A stretch of 64,000 bases of DNA from Phragmitibacter flavus (GCF_005780165.1 NZ_VAUV01000003.1:248001-312000), one strand, 5' to 3'. Shown: positions 55,052 through 64,000, numbered from the stretch's first letter. Notes: generated from the sequence alone by a model not told the origin. Translations and numbers: made by a program.

Positions 55052-56962
55052 TCAGGCAGTTTTGGGTGCCAGCGCGGGAAGGGGTTCTTCCAACACGCCG
55101 CGAACCTTGGGCCAGAGCAGAAAGGCTTCGATGACCATCCAGATTTCGACGGTGATGGTGATGAGGCCAAAGATGACAAGGAGGTAACTGCCACCGTTGA
55201 GCCATTTGTTGATGTCGATGAACAGGGCCCAGGCAGGCATGATAAGCATAAAAATCATGGGCAGCGAGGCAAGCCAGCTGGGAATGCCACGACGGATCAA
55301 CCAGAACGCCACGACCATGAGGGCAAGGCCCGCCATCAACTGGTTGGTGGCTCCAAACAGCGGCCAAAGCACCAGACCACCGGTGCCGATGGTGTCCCAG
55401 CTCCAAGGTTTGCCGGGTCCGGGAAACAACGCGAGTCCAAAGGCGGTGATAACGGCGAACATCGTGGCTCCATGGGTGCCGCGCAGCAATCCCAACGGAT
55501 TCCAGCCGGCGCTCTGTCCAGTGGCTGCGGCTTTGGCGGCAGCTTCTTGTGTCGGTTCAAATAAATCGGCGAGTTCCTGGATGACGTAACGTTGCAAACG
55601 CGTCGCGGAGTCGAGCGTGGTGCCTGCGAAACTGGCGACCAGCACGCCCATGAGCGCGGTGGCCATCGTGGCATCGATGCCCAGTGTCTGCACAAAATTG
55701 GAGGAACCGACCACGAACGCGCCGATGGCTTTGCCGCCGGTGACCATCGTCCAGTCGGCATAAGCCTGATTCCACAAGGCGGTGCCGCTGGCACCCGGAA
55801 ATGCCGAGGGCCAGCCGAAGCCGATGCCGGCACCGACGGCGAGGATAACGAGAACGGCGAGGAACCCCTCCAAAAGCATGGAGCCGTAGCCGACAAATTT
55901 GGCGTCGGTTTCGCTCTTCAACTGCTTGCTGCTGGTGCCGGAACTGACGAGGCAATGGAAACCGCTGACGGCTCCGCAGGCGATGGTGACAAACAGGAAC
56001 GGAAAAATGGGCGGCGCATGCAAGGGGGACATGTTGAGCGCCGGGGCAACGATTTCCAAAGGCATGCGCGTGGCTGCCGCACCTTCGCTGGCGACGGTGG
56101 CAGGGAATCCGAAGAAGGCGGCGATGAGCAACCCGCCAACAATCAGGGCGAGACTGCTGATGAGCTGCAGGCTGTTGATGTAGTCACGCGGCTGAAGGAG
56201 AATCCACACGGGCATGACGCTGGCGGCATAACAGTAGGCGAGAAGGATGGCGACCCAGACCCAGATCGGCCAGGCGGCGAGGGTGGCGTTGAGGCTTTGA
56301 ATGGCGGCACCGAGAGTGCCTCCGGTCCATTCCATGCCCGGGCAACCAGCGCCGAGCCACACGGTGAGATACATCAGGGTGAGGGCAATGATGCTTGGCC
56401 AGAGAAGATTGCCGCCTTTGCGATGGACCTTGACGCCAATCCAGATGGCGATGGGAATTTGCAGAAACACCGGGAGGATGGACGCAGGGAATTGCACAAA
56501 GACACTGGCAATCACCCAACCGAAGATGGCCAGCACGAGCCACAGGGCAAAGAACAGAAGGACGAGGAAGAGAAGTCGGACACGGCGATTGATGAGACGA
56601 CCGGCCACCTGACCCACGGTCATGCCGCGATTGCGCATGCTGACGACCAGCGTGCCGAAATCGTGCACCGCACCAATGAAGATGGAGCCGAACAACACCC
56701 ACAACAACGCGGGCACCCATCCCCACATGATGGCCAAAGCAGGGCCAACGATCGGACCGGTGCCAGCAATGCTGGTGAAGTGGTGGCCGAACACAATGCT
56801 TTTGGAAGTGGGCACGTAGTCGACATCGTCACGCATCTCTTCGCTCGGCACTTTGGCCTTGGCATCCAGCTTAAATATTTTGCCACCCAACCAGCGGCCA
56901 TACGTGTTGTAGGCGATCAGATAGAGAACAATGGAACCGAGGGCGATGAGAAGGGTGGACAT
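55052..56962 (-). CDS. cstA: Peptide/pyruvate transporter CstA
   Basis: This 636-residue carbon-starvation protein has 16-18 membrane helices and the CstA motifs YNTYGRWLGGKIFKLD, FGHHFTSIAGTGPIVGPALA, VHDFGTLVVSMRNRGMTVGQ and FHCLVSSGTSSKQLKSETDA. Members import peptides or pyruvate under starvation and are often controlled by CRP or LytTR-type systems. No regulatory genes lie nearby. It is a single leftward gene with a 121 bp gap to the next gene upstream. Confidence 0.94.
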   Translation of the reverse strand: MSTLLIALGSIVLYLIAYNTYGRWLGGKIFKLDAKAKVPSEEMRDDVDYVPTSKSIVFGHHFTSIAGTGPIVGPALAIMWGWVPALLWVLFGSIFIGAVHDFGTLVVSMRNRGMTVGQVAGRLINRRVRLLFLVLLFFALWLVLAIFGWVIASVFVQFPASILPVFLQIPIAIWIGVKVHRKGGNLLWPSIIALTLMYLTVWLGAGCPGMEWTGGTLGAAIQSLNATLAAWPIWVWVAILLAYCYAASVMPVWILLQPRDYINSLQLISSLALIVGGLLIAAFFGFPATVASEGAAATRMPLEIVAPALNMSPLHAPPIFPFLFVTIACGAVSGFHCLVSSGTSSKQLKSETDAKFVGYGSMLLEGFLAVLVILAVGAGIGFGWPSAFPGASGTALWNQAYADWTMVTGGKAIGAFVVGSSNFVQTLGIDATMATALMGVLVASFAGTTLDSATRLQRYVIQELADLFEPTQEAAAKAAATGQSAGWNPLGLLRGTHGATMFAVITAFGLALFPGPGKPWSWDTIGTGGLVLWPLFGATNQLMAGLALMVVAFWLIRRGIPSWLASLPMIFMLIMPAWALFIDINKWLNGGSYLLVIFGLITITVEIWMVIEAFLLWPKVRGVLEEPLPALAPKTA

Positions 56963-57083
56963 GGCGGATGAATGACCTCTACGTAGGTGGAGGGGAATTC
57001 TGGCAAAGAACCCGCGTTCAATCCACGACTATTCCAAAAATGTTCGCCTGACTTTTCGCCTGGGGAGGCGACCACTGAAAACA

Positions 57084-58103
57084 TCAGGGAGCGGTTGGTG
57101 CGGGCGCTGGCGCTGGCGCTGGCGTTTCGGATGGATTGCTCTCTGCCTCAGGAGTAGGACTTGTTGGAGCTGGTGCTGCTGCTGGAGGCGTTGTGGGTGC
57201 CGGAGCTGGTGTCTCAGCAGCAGGAGCAGGAGCGGATGTTGCCGGAGCTGGTGTCTCAGCGGCAGGAGCAGGAGCGGGAGCAGTTGTTGCCGGAGCAGCG
57301 GGCACCGGTGGCGCTTCGGAAGCCGGGGCTGGTGCTGGCGCCGGAGCTGGCGTTGGAGCGGCGGGAGGAGCCAGACTGCTGGGATCGGTCGCAGGCGGTG
57401 CAGGGACGGGGGCTGGTTCAGGAGCTGGAGGCGGCTTGGGAGCGTCGATCTCGGTAGTCGGAAGTCCGGCGTTGATCAGACGCAGACGTTGGTCGAGTTC
57501 CCCAACGAAGGTGCTCATTTTCCCGGGATAGGTTTGTGGAAGGCTCTCGAAAAGTTTTTTTGCTTCGTCAACTTTGCCTTCGGCCAACAAGATGTCACCG
57601 AGCTTGATTTGTGCAGCGGGTGCAAGCTCGTTGTCGGCATGGGATTTCAAAAAGGTGTCGAGAGTCTGACGGGCAGCGTCTTTTTCACCCAGGGCCGCCT
57701 GCTGGCTGGCGAGGGAAAACTGGGCCTCGGGAGCGAGGTTGTGTTCAGGATGCGTCGAGAGAAATTCCTGCAAAGATTTGACGGAAGACTCCTTTTTGCC
57801 CTCGTTCCACAAGACCTGGGCCTTGAGCAAGAACGCATTGCCCGCAGCAGCGGTGTCCGGATATTCCTGAATCAGCTTGTCGTAATCTTCAATAGTCCGG
57901 GCCGAAGTGAATTGTTCACCGGCAGCCGTTTCCTTTTGATGTTTGGTGTAACGAAGGAAGCCCAGAGTAGCGAGCAGCAACACGACAAGCAGCAAGAACA
58001 GGAGGATTTTCTTGAAGTTGTGCTCCAGAAAAAGTTCGGTCTTGCTGATGGGCGCGATATCAACCGGCTCATGCGTGGGAAGGGAGGAAGGGGCGTCGGC
58101 CAT
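57084..58103 (-). CDS. Membrane-anchored TPR protein with Ala/Pro-rich tail (YfgM-like)
   Basis: This 339-residue protein has a cytosolic N-tail, one membrane helix (ILLFLLLVVLLLATLGFLRY) and tetratricopeptide helices (about 65-200; YDKLIQEYPDTAAAGNAFLL, FSLASQQAALGEKDAARQTL, QIKLGDILLAEGKVDEAKKL). The C-terminal 120 residues are nearly all Pro, Ala, Thr and Glu. The helix plus TPR order is that of YfgM/BamD-related envelope chaperones that assist OMP handling. The Pro/Ala tail resembles the one on SecG in this window. cysK lies 61 bp downstream of it on the same strand. Confidence 0.8.
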   Translation of the reverse strand: MADAPSSLPTHEPVDIAPISKTELFLEHNFKKILLFLLLVVLLLATLGFLRYTKHQKETAAGEQFTSARTIEDYDKLIQEYPDTAAAGNAFLLKAQVLWNEGKKESSVKSLQEFLSTHPEHNLAPEAQFSLASQQAALGEKDAARQTLDTFLKSHADNELAPAAQIKLGDILLAEGKVDEAKKLFESLPQTYPGKMSTFVGELDQRLRLINAGLPTTEIDAPKPPPAPEPAPVPAPPATDPSSLAPPAAPTPAPAPAPAPASEAPPVPAAPATTAPAPAPAAETPAPATSAPAPAAETPAPAPTTPPAAAPAPTSPTPEAESNPSETPAPAPAPAPTAP

Positions 58104-58163
58104 GGAAATTGATGGAAGGTGCGGGCAAATGAATTACTGAGGATGCAGGAGAATGATGCGAGA

Positions 58164-59129
58164 TCAGGCCCCAACTTGGGCGCGTGCTTCATCAGCAAGC
58201 GGGGTCGAAAGATAACGTTCTCCGGTGGAGCAGGCGATCGTGACGATCAGCTTGCCTTTGTTTTCGGGACGTTTGGCGATTTCAATGGCGGCGACCACGT
58301 TGGCACCGGTGGAGATGCCGACGAGAAGACCTTCCTCTTTGGCGAGTCGACGGGCCATCGCAAATGCATCGTCGTTAGAAACTTTGACGGCTTCAGCGAC
58401 CACGGGAAGATCGAGGTTCTTGGGGACGAATCCGGCACCAGTGCCTTGAATTTTATGCGGACCAGGCTGCACGGGTTCGCCGGCGAGGGTCTGGCTGATC
58501 ACAGGTGAGGCTTCCGGCTCAACAGCATACGCCTTGAAGCTGGGTTTGCGTTTGCCGATCACGCGGCTGACGCCAGTAATGGTGCCTCCAGTGCCAACAG
58601 CGGCAACGAGGATGTCGATTTTACCGTCAGTGTCTTCCCAAAGTTCCTCAGCGGTGGTTTTTTCGTGGACGTCGGGGTTGGCCGGGTTTTCGAACTGCTG
58701 GGGCATCCAGGCGTTCGGGGTGCTTTCAACGATTTCGGTGGCCTTGGCGATGGCGCCTTTCATGCCTTGGGCTCCCGGGGTGAGGACGAGGTCGGCCCCG
58801 AGCAGCGCAAGAAGGGTGCGGCGCTCAAGACTCATGGTCTCGGGCATGGTGAGAATGAGTTTGTAGCCTTTGGCGGCGGCGACAAAGGCAAGTGCAATGC
58901 CGGTGTTGCCGGAAGTGGGCTCGACAATGATGGTGTCCTTGGTGAGTTTGCCGCTTTTTTCGGCGGCTTCAATCATCGCCATGCCAATACGATCCTTGAC
59001 CGAACCGAGCGGGTTAAAGAACTCACATTTGAGCGCGATGGTGGCGTCAAGGCCTTCGGTCACACGGTTGAGTTTGACCAGCGGAGTGCGGCCGACGGTT
59101 TCGACGATGTTGTTGTAAAGACGGCCCAT
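58164..59129 (-). CDS. cysK: Cysteine synthase A (O-acetylserine sulfhydrylase)
   Basis: This PLP enzyme makes cysteine from O-acetylserine and sulfide. The ATG at 59129 gives 321 residues. The motifs are present: [10 protein letters not shown] (Lys45, PLP), [30 protein letters not shown] (phosphate loop), [12 protein letters not shown] and [13 protein letters not shown] longer upstream frame is not family-like. It is downstream of the TPR gene on the same strand. The C-terminal region lacks the CBS pair of CysM-type relatives. The gap 59130-59394 holds nothing recognised. Confidence 0.96.
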   Translation of the reverse strand: MGRLYNNIVETVGRTPLVKLNRVTEGLDATIALKCEFFNPLGSVKDRIGMAMIEAAEKSGKLTKDTIIVEPTSGNTGIALAFVAAAKGYKLILTMPETMSLERRTLLALLGADLVLTPGAQGMKGAIAKATEIVESTPNAWMPQQFENPANPDVHEKTTAEELWEDTDGKIDILVAAVGTGGTITGVSRVIGKRKPSFKAYAVEPEASPVISQTLAGEPVQPGPHKIQGTGAGFVPKNLDLPVVAEAVKVSNDDAFAMARRLAKEEGLLVGISTGANVVAAIEIAKRPENKGKLIVTIACSTGERYLSTPLADEARAQVGA

Positions 59130-59394
59130 GGCTAGCGAATGGTTGGGTGGTTGGAGGAAAAAATGAGGGCCACGTGCAAGTGGCGGGAAGGTGTTTATAG
59201 GTGGAAGCGCCGTGGTTGCAAGACAAAAAGCGGCTTCCGGGATCTCAGAGCACGAGGGGGAGCGAAGGCAAGGCATCCATAATGCAGCTCCCAGCGGCCT
59301 TTGGGGTGCATTGATTACAACGATTGTGATTGAAAGTAAATTCTCATCGGATAATTTGGTGGTTGAACGCTAAAATTTTCCCTGCGCTCTGGGG

Positions 59395-60192
59395 ATGCTT
59401 TCATCGTCATTCTTTCGGGTCATGAATCTTGGACTCTTTGCTCTTACCTTGATTGCCGTTGCTGCGGCTTTCCATTTTAAATCGGTGTCCGACGATCTCC
59501 GCTCCAAGCTCGATGAGCATGAGCAGACCAAGGCTCAACTCGAAGCGCTCCGCGAAGAATTTGACTACTTCAAAGTGAAACGTCGGGCTGGAATCATTGG
59601 ACAAAAATTTCCTGTGCTGGAGCTGGTTGATGGTTCGAAACTCCATCAGGCTGAAGTCAAATCGATCAATGCCGCCACCATCAACGTCATGCACGAGGTC
59701 GGAGTGTCGCGCCTGAAGCTGTGTGATCTCAAGGATGAATTTTTGAAATGGGAAGCCGTCTGGAGCAAGTCGGAAGCCGAAAAAGAACTTCAGTTGCTGA
59801 CACAGAGGGACGAGTTGGCCGCCAAGATATTCGCTGAGGAATCCGCAAAGATTCAGCGTGAACAGGTGCAGACCACGCTGACCTCTCACAGTCAAAATCA
59901 GTCTGCCGACCGCGATCGCAAGATTTCCGCATTGACCGCGCAAATGGGACAGATCGATGCGAAGCTTTATCAGTTGCGAATTGCCTATAACAAAAGGCAA
60001 TCGTCCGTTGGCAGGGAGGTTAGCCGCCCCCTCGTCTCGAGCGGTTGCGCCACCTCGACTGTTACGACGCGTAATAAAATCAATGCGTCCGGGCCAGTAT
60101 TGACCAGGCTGAGTTTGGAAATTGGAAATTTGGAGAGTTACCGGCAGAAACTGTTGGCTCAGCAGGAAGCTCTGCGGACTCAGCTTGAGTAG
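59395..60192 (+). CDS. Unknown membrane-anchored coiled-coil protein
   Basis: This 265-residue protein has one N-terminal membrane helix (LFALTLIAVAAAF) and a long charged coiled-coil (SDDLRSKLDEHEQTKAQLEA, AEKELQLLTQRDELAAKIFA, LSLEIGNLESYRQKLLAQQ). A middle beta patch (LELVDGSKLHQAEVKSINAA) breaks the coil. No family is recognised. ATGs at 59395 and 59422 are possible. It is followed after 69 bp by a pterin dehydratase gene. It may be an envelope scaffold. Confidence 0.62.
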   Translation: MLSSSFFRVMNLGLFALTLIAVAAAFHFKSVSDDLRSKLDEHEQTKAQLEALREEFDYFKVKRRAGIIGQKFPVLELVDGSKLHQAEVKSINAATINVMHEVGVSRLKLCDLKDEFLKWEAVWSKSEAEKELQLLTQRDELAAKIFAEESAKIQREQVQTTLTSHSQNQSADRDRKISALTAQMGQIDAKLYQLRIAYNKRQSSVGREVSRPLVSSGCATSTVTTRNKINASGPVLTRLSLEIGNLESYRQKLLAQQEALRTQLE

Positions 60193-60261
60193 CATGCCGA
60201 TCGACATCAGTTGAGTGAATTTGAACTGCGACGGCAAAAGTCAGTTTTCATCAAACGCCAC

Positions 60262-60549
60262 ATGACCGCTCTACTCAATGAGGCCCAGATCACATCACAG
60301 CTTTCCGATTTGCCGGGCTGGACCCGGGAAGGCACGGAGTTGGTCGGGGTCTTTGTATTCAAACAGTATCTGGACGGAGTGGCTTTTGCGGGCAGGGTTG
60401 GGGAGGCGGCGGAGGCGGCAAACCATCATCCGGAGATGCTGATTGGCTGGCGCAAGGTGACCGTGCGGGTTTCCACTCATTCAGCCGGCGGATTGACGGA
60501 GCTGGATTTTGCACTGGCGCGAAGGGCCAATGAACTGGCGGGTGAATGA
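60262..60549 (+). CDS. 4a-hydroxytetrahydrobiopterin dehydratase (PCD/DCoH)
   Basis: This 95-residue protein has the PCD signature AAEAANHHPEMLIGWRKVTV, with the catalytic His pair, and VSTHSAGGLTELDFALARRA. PCD regenerates pterin cofactor for aromatic amino acid hydroxylases, or assists molybdopterin in some bacteria. No hydroxylase is in the window. The ATG at 60262 is chosen; the TTG at 60211 is unlikely. Its stop overlaps the next gene's ATG (ATGA). Confidence 0.88.
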   Translation: MTALLNEAQITSQLSDLPGWTREGTELVGVFVFKQYLDGVAFAGRVGEAAEAANHHPEMLIGWRKVTVRVSTHSAGGLTELDFALARRANELAGE

Positions 60550-61247
60550 ATGAAGCGTCAGCCCGTTTCCCGCTTGTCACTGGACGGTTCCGACTTCAAG
60601 CTTGGCGGGTGAGATCGATTTTGTTGTTTCCTTTGTGGTTGGGTTTGAGCCTGGTGACCTCTGCCGATGCGCAGTCCCCTTCCCCAACGGTTGCCCGGGC
60701 GCTCAAACCGGAGACGTATCTGCTTCAAATTGAACCGAAAGCCATGCGCACGGCGAATTCGCGGCCTTATGGCAGTGCGCAAAAAACGGTCTTTACACCC
60801 GCCAAGGAGGTGGGCGGCGACGACTGGCTCGACCCTTACAACAAGGAGGACTTTGAGAAGCTCGGGATCAGTTGGGAGAGTTTTGTGGAGCGGGCCCGCA
60901 AAGCGGCTGACCGTCGGCTGGCGTCTCTGAAGCCGGAATTGGTGAAGGATCGCGAGGGCCGGGTTCTTTATGCGGTCTATCGCGGAGCAGAACCGGTATA
61001 TTCCAGCCTTCTGGTGGCACCGTCGCTGGCGAAGGTGTTTGAAAAGATTTTTGGCGGCGAAGTCTGGCTGGCGACGCCGGATCGGAACAGTTTGTATGTA
61101 TTTCCTGCGAATGCCGAGGTGGTGAACGACTTTGCTGGCGATCTTGAAGAACGTTTCCAAACCAATGCTTTTGCTGCGAGCGAAGAGATCTTCTCGCTCA
61201 ACACGGCGGGTGAACTGCGTGCGGTGGCGGTGTTTACCGAACGTTGA
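60546..61247 (+). CDS. Unknown exported protein
   Basis: This 233-residue protein begins 4 bp inside the pterin dehydratase stop. A GTG at 60609 would place a good signal peptide (RSILLFPLWLGLSLVTSADA) at the N-terminus and may be the true start. The body has KPELVKDREGRVLYAVYRGA, SLLVAPSLAKVFEKIFGGEV and ATPDRNSLYVFPANAEVVND. I do not recognise a family. It lies in a run of small genes with the CoaX and ROK kinases. Confidence 0.6.
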   Translation: MNEASARFPLVTGRFRLQAWRVRSILLFPLWLGLSLVTSADAQSPSPTVARALKPETYLLQIEPKAMRTANSRPYGSAQKTVFTPAKEVGGDDWLDPYNKEDFEKLGISWESFVERARKAADRRLASLKPELVKDREGRVLYAVYRGAEPVYSSLLVAPSLAKVFEKIFGGEVWLATPDRNSLYVFPANAEVVNDFAGDLEERFQTNAFAASEEIFSLNTAGELRAVAVFTER

Positions 61248-61300
61248 TTTTTTTCTGCACTTTCCTTTTCAAGCGAGTGGTTCGTGGCAGTGTGGCGGTC

Positions 61301-61819
61301 ATGGCTTTTTTGAAGCGGTTCGAAATCTGGGTATTGCTTGCGGTGGTGATCGCGGGTTTGGCGTGGGTGTTTTTGTCGGGGCCGCCGGATGAGTTTGACG
61401 AAGAGGTGCTTCCGACGGAACCGGGTAAAGCGACCGTTTCCAGTCCGGCGCTGACGTTGCGAAAACTCGTAATCAAGCGTGATTACGGCAATGCGCGGCT
61501 GGATGTCGATGTGAAGCTGCGCAACGAAAAGTCGGAGAAACTGGTGCTTACGTCCCCTGCCGTCCGACTGATGAACGGTGCTGGACGCGAGGTGCCGAGT
61601 TTTTTTCTGCCTTTTGATGCCCTGCCTGAGGTTGCTGCGAAAAGCACCCAGGAGGCGCATCTGCGTTACTGGCTGGAGGAGGAAGACTTGCTGGGGACGC
61701 TGACCCTTGAGATCGACGGCCTCAAACTGCTGCTAAAGGACGGCACGGCAGTGCCGATGGACTCGCTGAAAAACGGCGAGGAAACGGTGCTCAAATCGAC
61801 GAAATGGACATTGGATTAA
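61301..61819 (+). CDS. Unknown single-pass membrane protein
   Basis: This 172-residue protein has one membrane helix (FEIWVLLAVVIAGLAWVFLS) and a beta-sandwich-like extracytoplasmic domain (LTLRKLVIKRDYGNARLDVD, LVLTSPAVRLMNGAGREV, LLGTLTLEIDGLKLLLKDG). The pattern resembles Ig-like or FixG-type domains, but no family is recognised. It lies 16 bp before coaX, so it probably shares its transcript. The ATG at 61301 is chosen; an upstream TTG adds non-family residues. Confidence 0.65.
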   Translation: MAFLKRFEIWVLLAVVIAGLAWVFLSGPPDEFDEEVLPTEPGKATVSSPALTLRKLVIKRDYGNARLDVDVKLRNEKSEKLVLTSPAVRLMNGAGREVPSFFLPFDALPEVAAKSTQEAHLRYWLEEEDLLGTLTLEIDGLKLLLKDGTAVPMDSLKNGEETVLKSTKWTLD

Positions 61820-61835
61820 GACTTTTTGCAGAACG

Positions 61836-62585
61836 ATGAATGCGGATTACCTGCTGGTGGATGTTGGCAATGGCCGGACCAAATTTGGCATCGCCTCCCG
61901 CGATGAGGTCTTGCAGCAGCGGGACATGCCGACGTCCATGATTGGACCGGATGCGCTGCGCGAGCGCCTGGACGGCTGGCAGTGGGAGCGTGTGGTGGTT
62001 TCGTCGGTGGTGCCGGTGGCGACCGGGTTGTTGCGCGAGTATTTTGGCGAGGCCATGCTGAACCTGCGGCATGATGTCGGCCTGGGCATCGGCGTGCAAT
62101 ACCCGAAACCGGAAAGCATTGGTGCCGACCGGCTGGCGAATGCGGTGGCTGTGGCGCACTTGTATGGTGCTCCGGGAGTGGTGATTGATTTTGGCACGGC
62201 GGTGACGTTCGACATCGTGTCGGAAGAAGCCGCGTATATCGGCGGCGTGATCGCGCCGGGGTTGAATTTGATGACGGAGTATCTGCATGAACGCACTGCG
62301 CTGCTTCCAAGAGTGGTTCTGCGTGAGCCGGAATCAGCCATTGGCCGCTCGACCGAAGAAGCAATCTTGAGCGGAGCGGCCATCGGATACCGAGGCATGG
62401 TGCGCGGAATTTTGCAGGCATTGAAGCGCGAACTGGGTGATCCGGCGAAGTTGCAGGTCGTCGCGACGGGTGGTGATGCAGCCTGGATTGCCTCGCAATT
62501 GCCGGAAATTGATGGGGTGGACGCGGATTTGACCTTGCAGGGATTGCGTCTCGTGGGCAATTTGCACGCCCCTCTTCAGCCTTGA
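61836..62585 (+). CDS. coaX: Type III pantothenate kinase
   Basis: This 249-residue ASKHA-fold kinase phosphorylates pantothenate in the first step of CoA synthesis. It has the type-III motifs DVGNGRTKFGI, GADRLANAVAVAHLYG, VIDFGTAVTFDIVSEEA and GGVIAPGLNLMTEYLHERTA, plus AILSGAAIGYRGMVRGI. Type III enzymes are not inhibited by acetyl-CoA and need K+ or NH4+. It is the third gene of a run with the two unknown proteins and the ROK kinase. Confidence 0.94.
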   Translation: MNADYLLVDVGNGRTKFGIASRDEVLQQRDMPTSMIGPDALRERLDGWQWERVVVSSVVPVATGLLREYFGEAMLNLRHDVGLGIGVQYPKPESIGADRLANAVAVAHLYGAPGVVIDFGTAVTFDIVSEEAAYIGGVIAPGLNLMTEYLHERTALLPRVVLREPESAIGRSTEEAILSGAAIGYRGMVRGILQALKRELGDPAKLQVVATGGDAAWIASQLPEIDGVDADLTLQGLRLVGNLHAPLQP

Positions 62586-62607
62586 GCCTTGAGCCTTGAA
62601 TCAAATC

Positions 62608-63555
62608 ATGCAAAACAACAACATCACGTCCATCGGTGTGGATTTTGGCGGCACCACCATCAAGCTCGGCGTGTGTCGCGGGGCTGAATTGCTCGCCACG
62701 GATGAGCCGATTCCAACCCAGGGCCATGCCAGTCCGACGGCCTTGATCCGGGTGATTGCCGACCGCGTGACGGCGTTGCAGGCCAGATACCCTGAGATTG
62801 CCGCGGTGGGTGTGGGCGTTCCTGGACTGGTGGATTTCGACCGCGGTTTTGTGCACATTTTGACGAACGTGGCAGGTTGGAATCATATTCCGTTGAAGAA
62901 AGTTCTCGGGGACATGACGGGGCTTCCTTGTGTGGTGGAGAACGACGCAAACGCCATGGCGTATGCCGAATGGCGTCACGGCGCGGGAAAAGGTTTGCGT
63001 AACGTGGTGGCGTTGACGCTTGGCACCGGGGTCGGCGGCGGGTTGATTTTGAATGGCGAGATGTATCGCGGCAGCCACTTCTCTGCGGGTGAAATCGGAC
63101 AGATGAGCGTCGACTACAATGGCGTGGTGGGGCATTACGGAAATTTCGGGGCTCTGGAAAAATACATGGGCAACCAGCAGATCGCGGAATATGCCATGCG
63201 TTGTTATGCCGACGCCGGGATGGTCAAAAAGGCTGAGGACTGCACCCCGAAAGCCATTGCGGAAGCCGCTGCAACTGGCGACGACGTCGCGTTGCAAATC
63301 TGGCATCAGATCGCCGACTGGCTCGGCACTGCGCTGGCGAGCATTGCCTGGCTGTTGAATCCCGATGCGTTTGTGATTGGCGGAGGCGTGGCCCAGGCAG
63401 GCGACTTGTTGTTCGAACCGCTGGAGAACAAAATGAAGTCAATGCTCTCGGCAGTGGTGCTGGAGGGCCTGACCATTGTGCCCGCCAAGTTCCAAACCGA
63501 AGCCGGCATCATCGGCAATGCGGCGCTTGCGGCAGATCTGGCTTTTGAGAAGTGA
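62608..63555 (+). CDS. ROK-family sugar kinase without the zinc-binding cysteines
   Basis: This 315-residue ROK protein is probably a glucokinase or related sugar kinase. It shows GVDFGGTTIKLGVCRGAELL (phosphate 1), AAVGVGVPGLVDFDRGFVHI, VVENDANAMAYAEWRHGAGK (catalytic Asp), TLGTGVGGGLILNGEMYRG and PDAFVIGGGVAQAG. The ROK zinc motif CxCGxxGCxE reads GHYGNFGALE, so all three cysteines are gone. There is no N-terminal helix-turn-helix, so it is a kinase rather than a repressor. The ATG at 62608 is chosen. Confidence 0.87.
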   Translation: MQNNNITSIGVDFGGTTIKLGVCRGAELLATDEPIPTQGHASPTALIRVIADRVTALQARYPEIAAVGVGVPGLVDFDRGFVHILTNVAGWNHIPLKKVLGDMTGLPCVVENDANAMAYAEWRHGAGKGLRNVVALTLGTGVGGGLILNGEMYRGSHFSAGEIGQMSVDYNGVVGHYGNFGALEKYMGNQQIAEYAMRCYADAGMVKKAEDCTPKAIAEAAATGDDVALQIWHQIADWLGTALASIAWLLNPDAFVIGGGVAQAGDLLFEPLENKMKSMLSAVVLEGLTIVPAKFQTEAGIIGNAALAADLAFEK

Positions 63556-63586
63556 GTCGCCGAGATCAGTGAGGGACCTGTCTGGG

Positions 63587-64000
63587 CTAATCCATCTCGA
63601 CGCCAATTTTCTCGGACAGGAAGGCACGCAATTTTTCAATGCCTTCGCCCTCGTTGGCGGAAATGGGGAAGATCTTGATGCGCTTGAAGCGTTCCTTCAA
63701 CCGCTCGATGTTCTCGGCGGCGGCCGGAAGATCGGTTTTGTTGGCAAGGATGCACCAGGAACGTTTAGCCAGTTCTTCGCGGTAAAGTTTGACCTCGGTG
63801 CGCAAGGTTTCGATGTCGGTGACCGGATCGCGGGCTTCGCTGCCGGCGGCATCAACCACAAAAAGCAGAACGCGACAACGCATGATGTGACGCAGGAAGT
63901 CGTGGCCAAGCCCGACGTTCGCGTGTGCGCCTTCGATCAAACCAGGAATATCGGCAACGGTTCCGCGACGGGAATCGCTGAACTCCATGACTCCGACGTG
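63587..64000 (-). CDS. obgE: GTPase ObgE, C-terminal part of the G domain
   Basis: The frame enters from the right edge and ends at 63587. It reads HVGVMEFSDSRRGTVADIPG, then LIEGAHANVGLGHDFLRHI, RVLLFVVDAAGSEARDPVTD, ANKTDLPAAAENIE and FPISANEGEGIEKLRAFL. This matches the Obg/CgtA GTPase from the switch-II DIPGLIEGA to the end, including the NKxD (NKTD) and SAxEG G5 motifs. The glycine-rich Obg domain and the GxxNxGKS P-loop are outside the window. Obg acts in 50S ribosome maturation and (p)ppGpp response. The gene faces the ROK kinase. Confidence 0.94.
   Translation of the reverse strand, partial: HVGVMEFSDSRRGTVADIPGLIEGAHANVGLGHDFLRHIMRCRVLLFVVDAAGSEARDPVTDIETLRTEVKLYREELAKRSWCILANKTDLPAAAENIERLKERFKRIKIFPISANEGEGIEKLRAFLSEKIGVEMD

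Noticed and set aside
57136-57531. Gly/Ala-rich frame opposite the TPR tail
   Set aside because: A mirror of the Pro/Ala repeat codons; not an independent gene.

Overview
The window reads as a chromosomal segment of a Verrucomicrobiota bacterium (Verrucomicrobiae-like; inferred from gene content, not from a database search). It carries a Tat-exported DUF1501 protein, a DUF1080 (3-keto-disaccharide hydrolase-like) protein, a PEP-CTERM protein, a family-10-like pectate lyase, a sialidase, prepilin-type and TPR envelope proteins, Ala/Pro-rich tails and mostly weak Shine-Dalgarno sites. GC content is fairly high, so many long antisense open frames appear that are only shadows of real genes. I found no rRNA, tRNA, CRISPR array, intact insertion sequence or prophage.

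Layout. 1-6.8 kb: the 5' end of a polX-like gene, then branched-chain amino acid synthesis (ilvB, ilvN, ilvE) with a toxin-antitoxin pair lodged between ilvB and ilvN, nadB, and an mcsA-like gene. 7-14.6 kb: a leftward run of DUF1501, pseudopilin, murJ, tsaC/sua5, ispH and an L,D-transpeptidase, biased toward cell-wall and isoprenoid functions. 14.7-18.4 kb: a rightward sialidase, RraA-like and FAD-oxidoreductase cassette. 18.6-23.5 kb: small accessory genes, a nitronate monooxygenase/nitroreductase pair facing an HxlR regulator, and an AT-rich palindrome-rich gap. 23.5-31.8 kb: DUF1080, a CPA2 antiporter, a sugar isomerase-like enzyme, and a two-gene membrane locus whose main protein joins a receiver, a kinase and an FGE-like domain, all apparently catalytically dead. 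31.9-39.1 kb: a minimal zincin, an ExbD/TonB-like trio, a short NagA, a YciI protein, a pectate lyase, two orphan genes and an ECF sigma factor. 39.2-47.6 kb: housekeeping genes (rsmE, folC, mazG, accC, accB, oppA-like, secG and an EEP phosphatase). 47.7-52.5 kb: a giant metH. 52.7-64 kb: PEP-CTERM, CorA-like, glutaredoxin, cstA, TPR protein, cysK, pterin dehydratase, coaX, ROK kinase and the 3' part of obgE.

The most striking feature is metH. Its homocysteine, folate, cap, cobalamin and activation modules all look complete. About 355 extra residues, containing a Walker-A P-loop and resembling zeta-toxin-type (UDP-GlcNAc-kinase-like) proteins, are inserted in frame exactly between the helical cap and the B12-binding domain. 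The second standout is the pseudo-receiver/pseudokinase/TM/FGE-like fusion.

Several families of short palindromic repeats are scattered between genes. Some look like REP elements, with a GTAG or GGAG foot followed by a hairpin, and some copies show compensatory stem changes.
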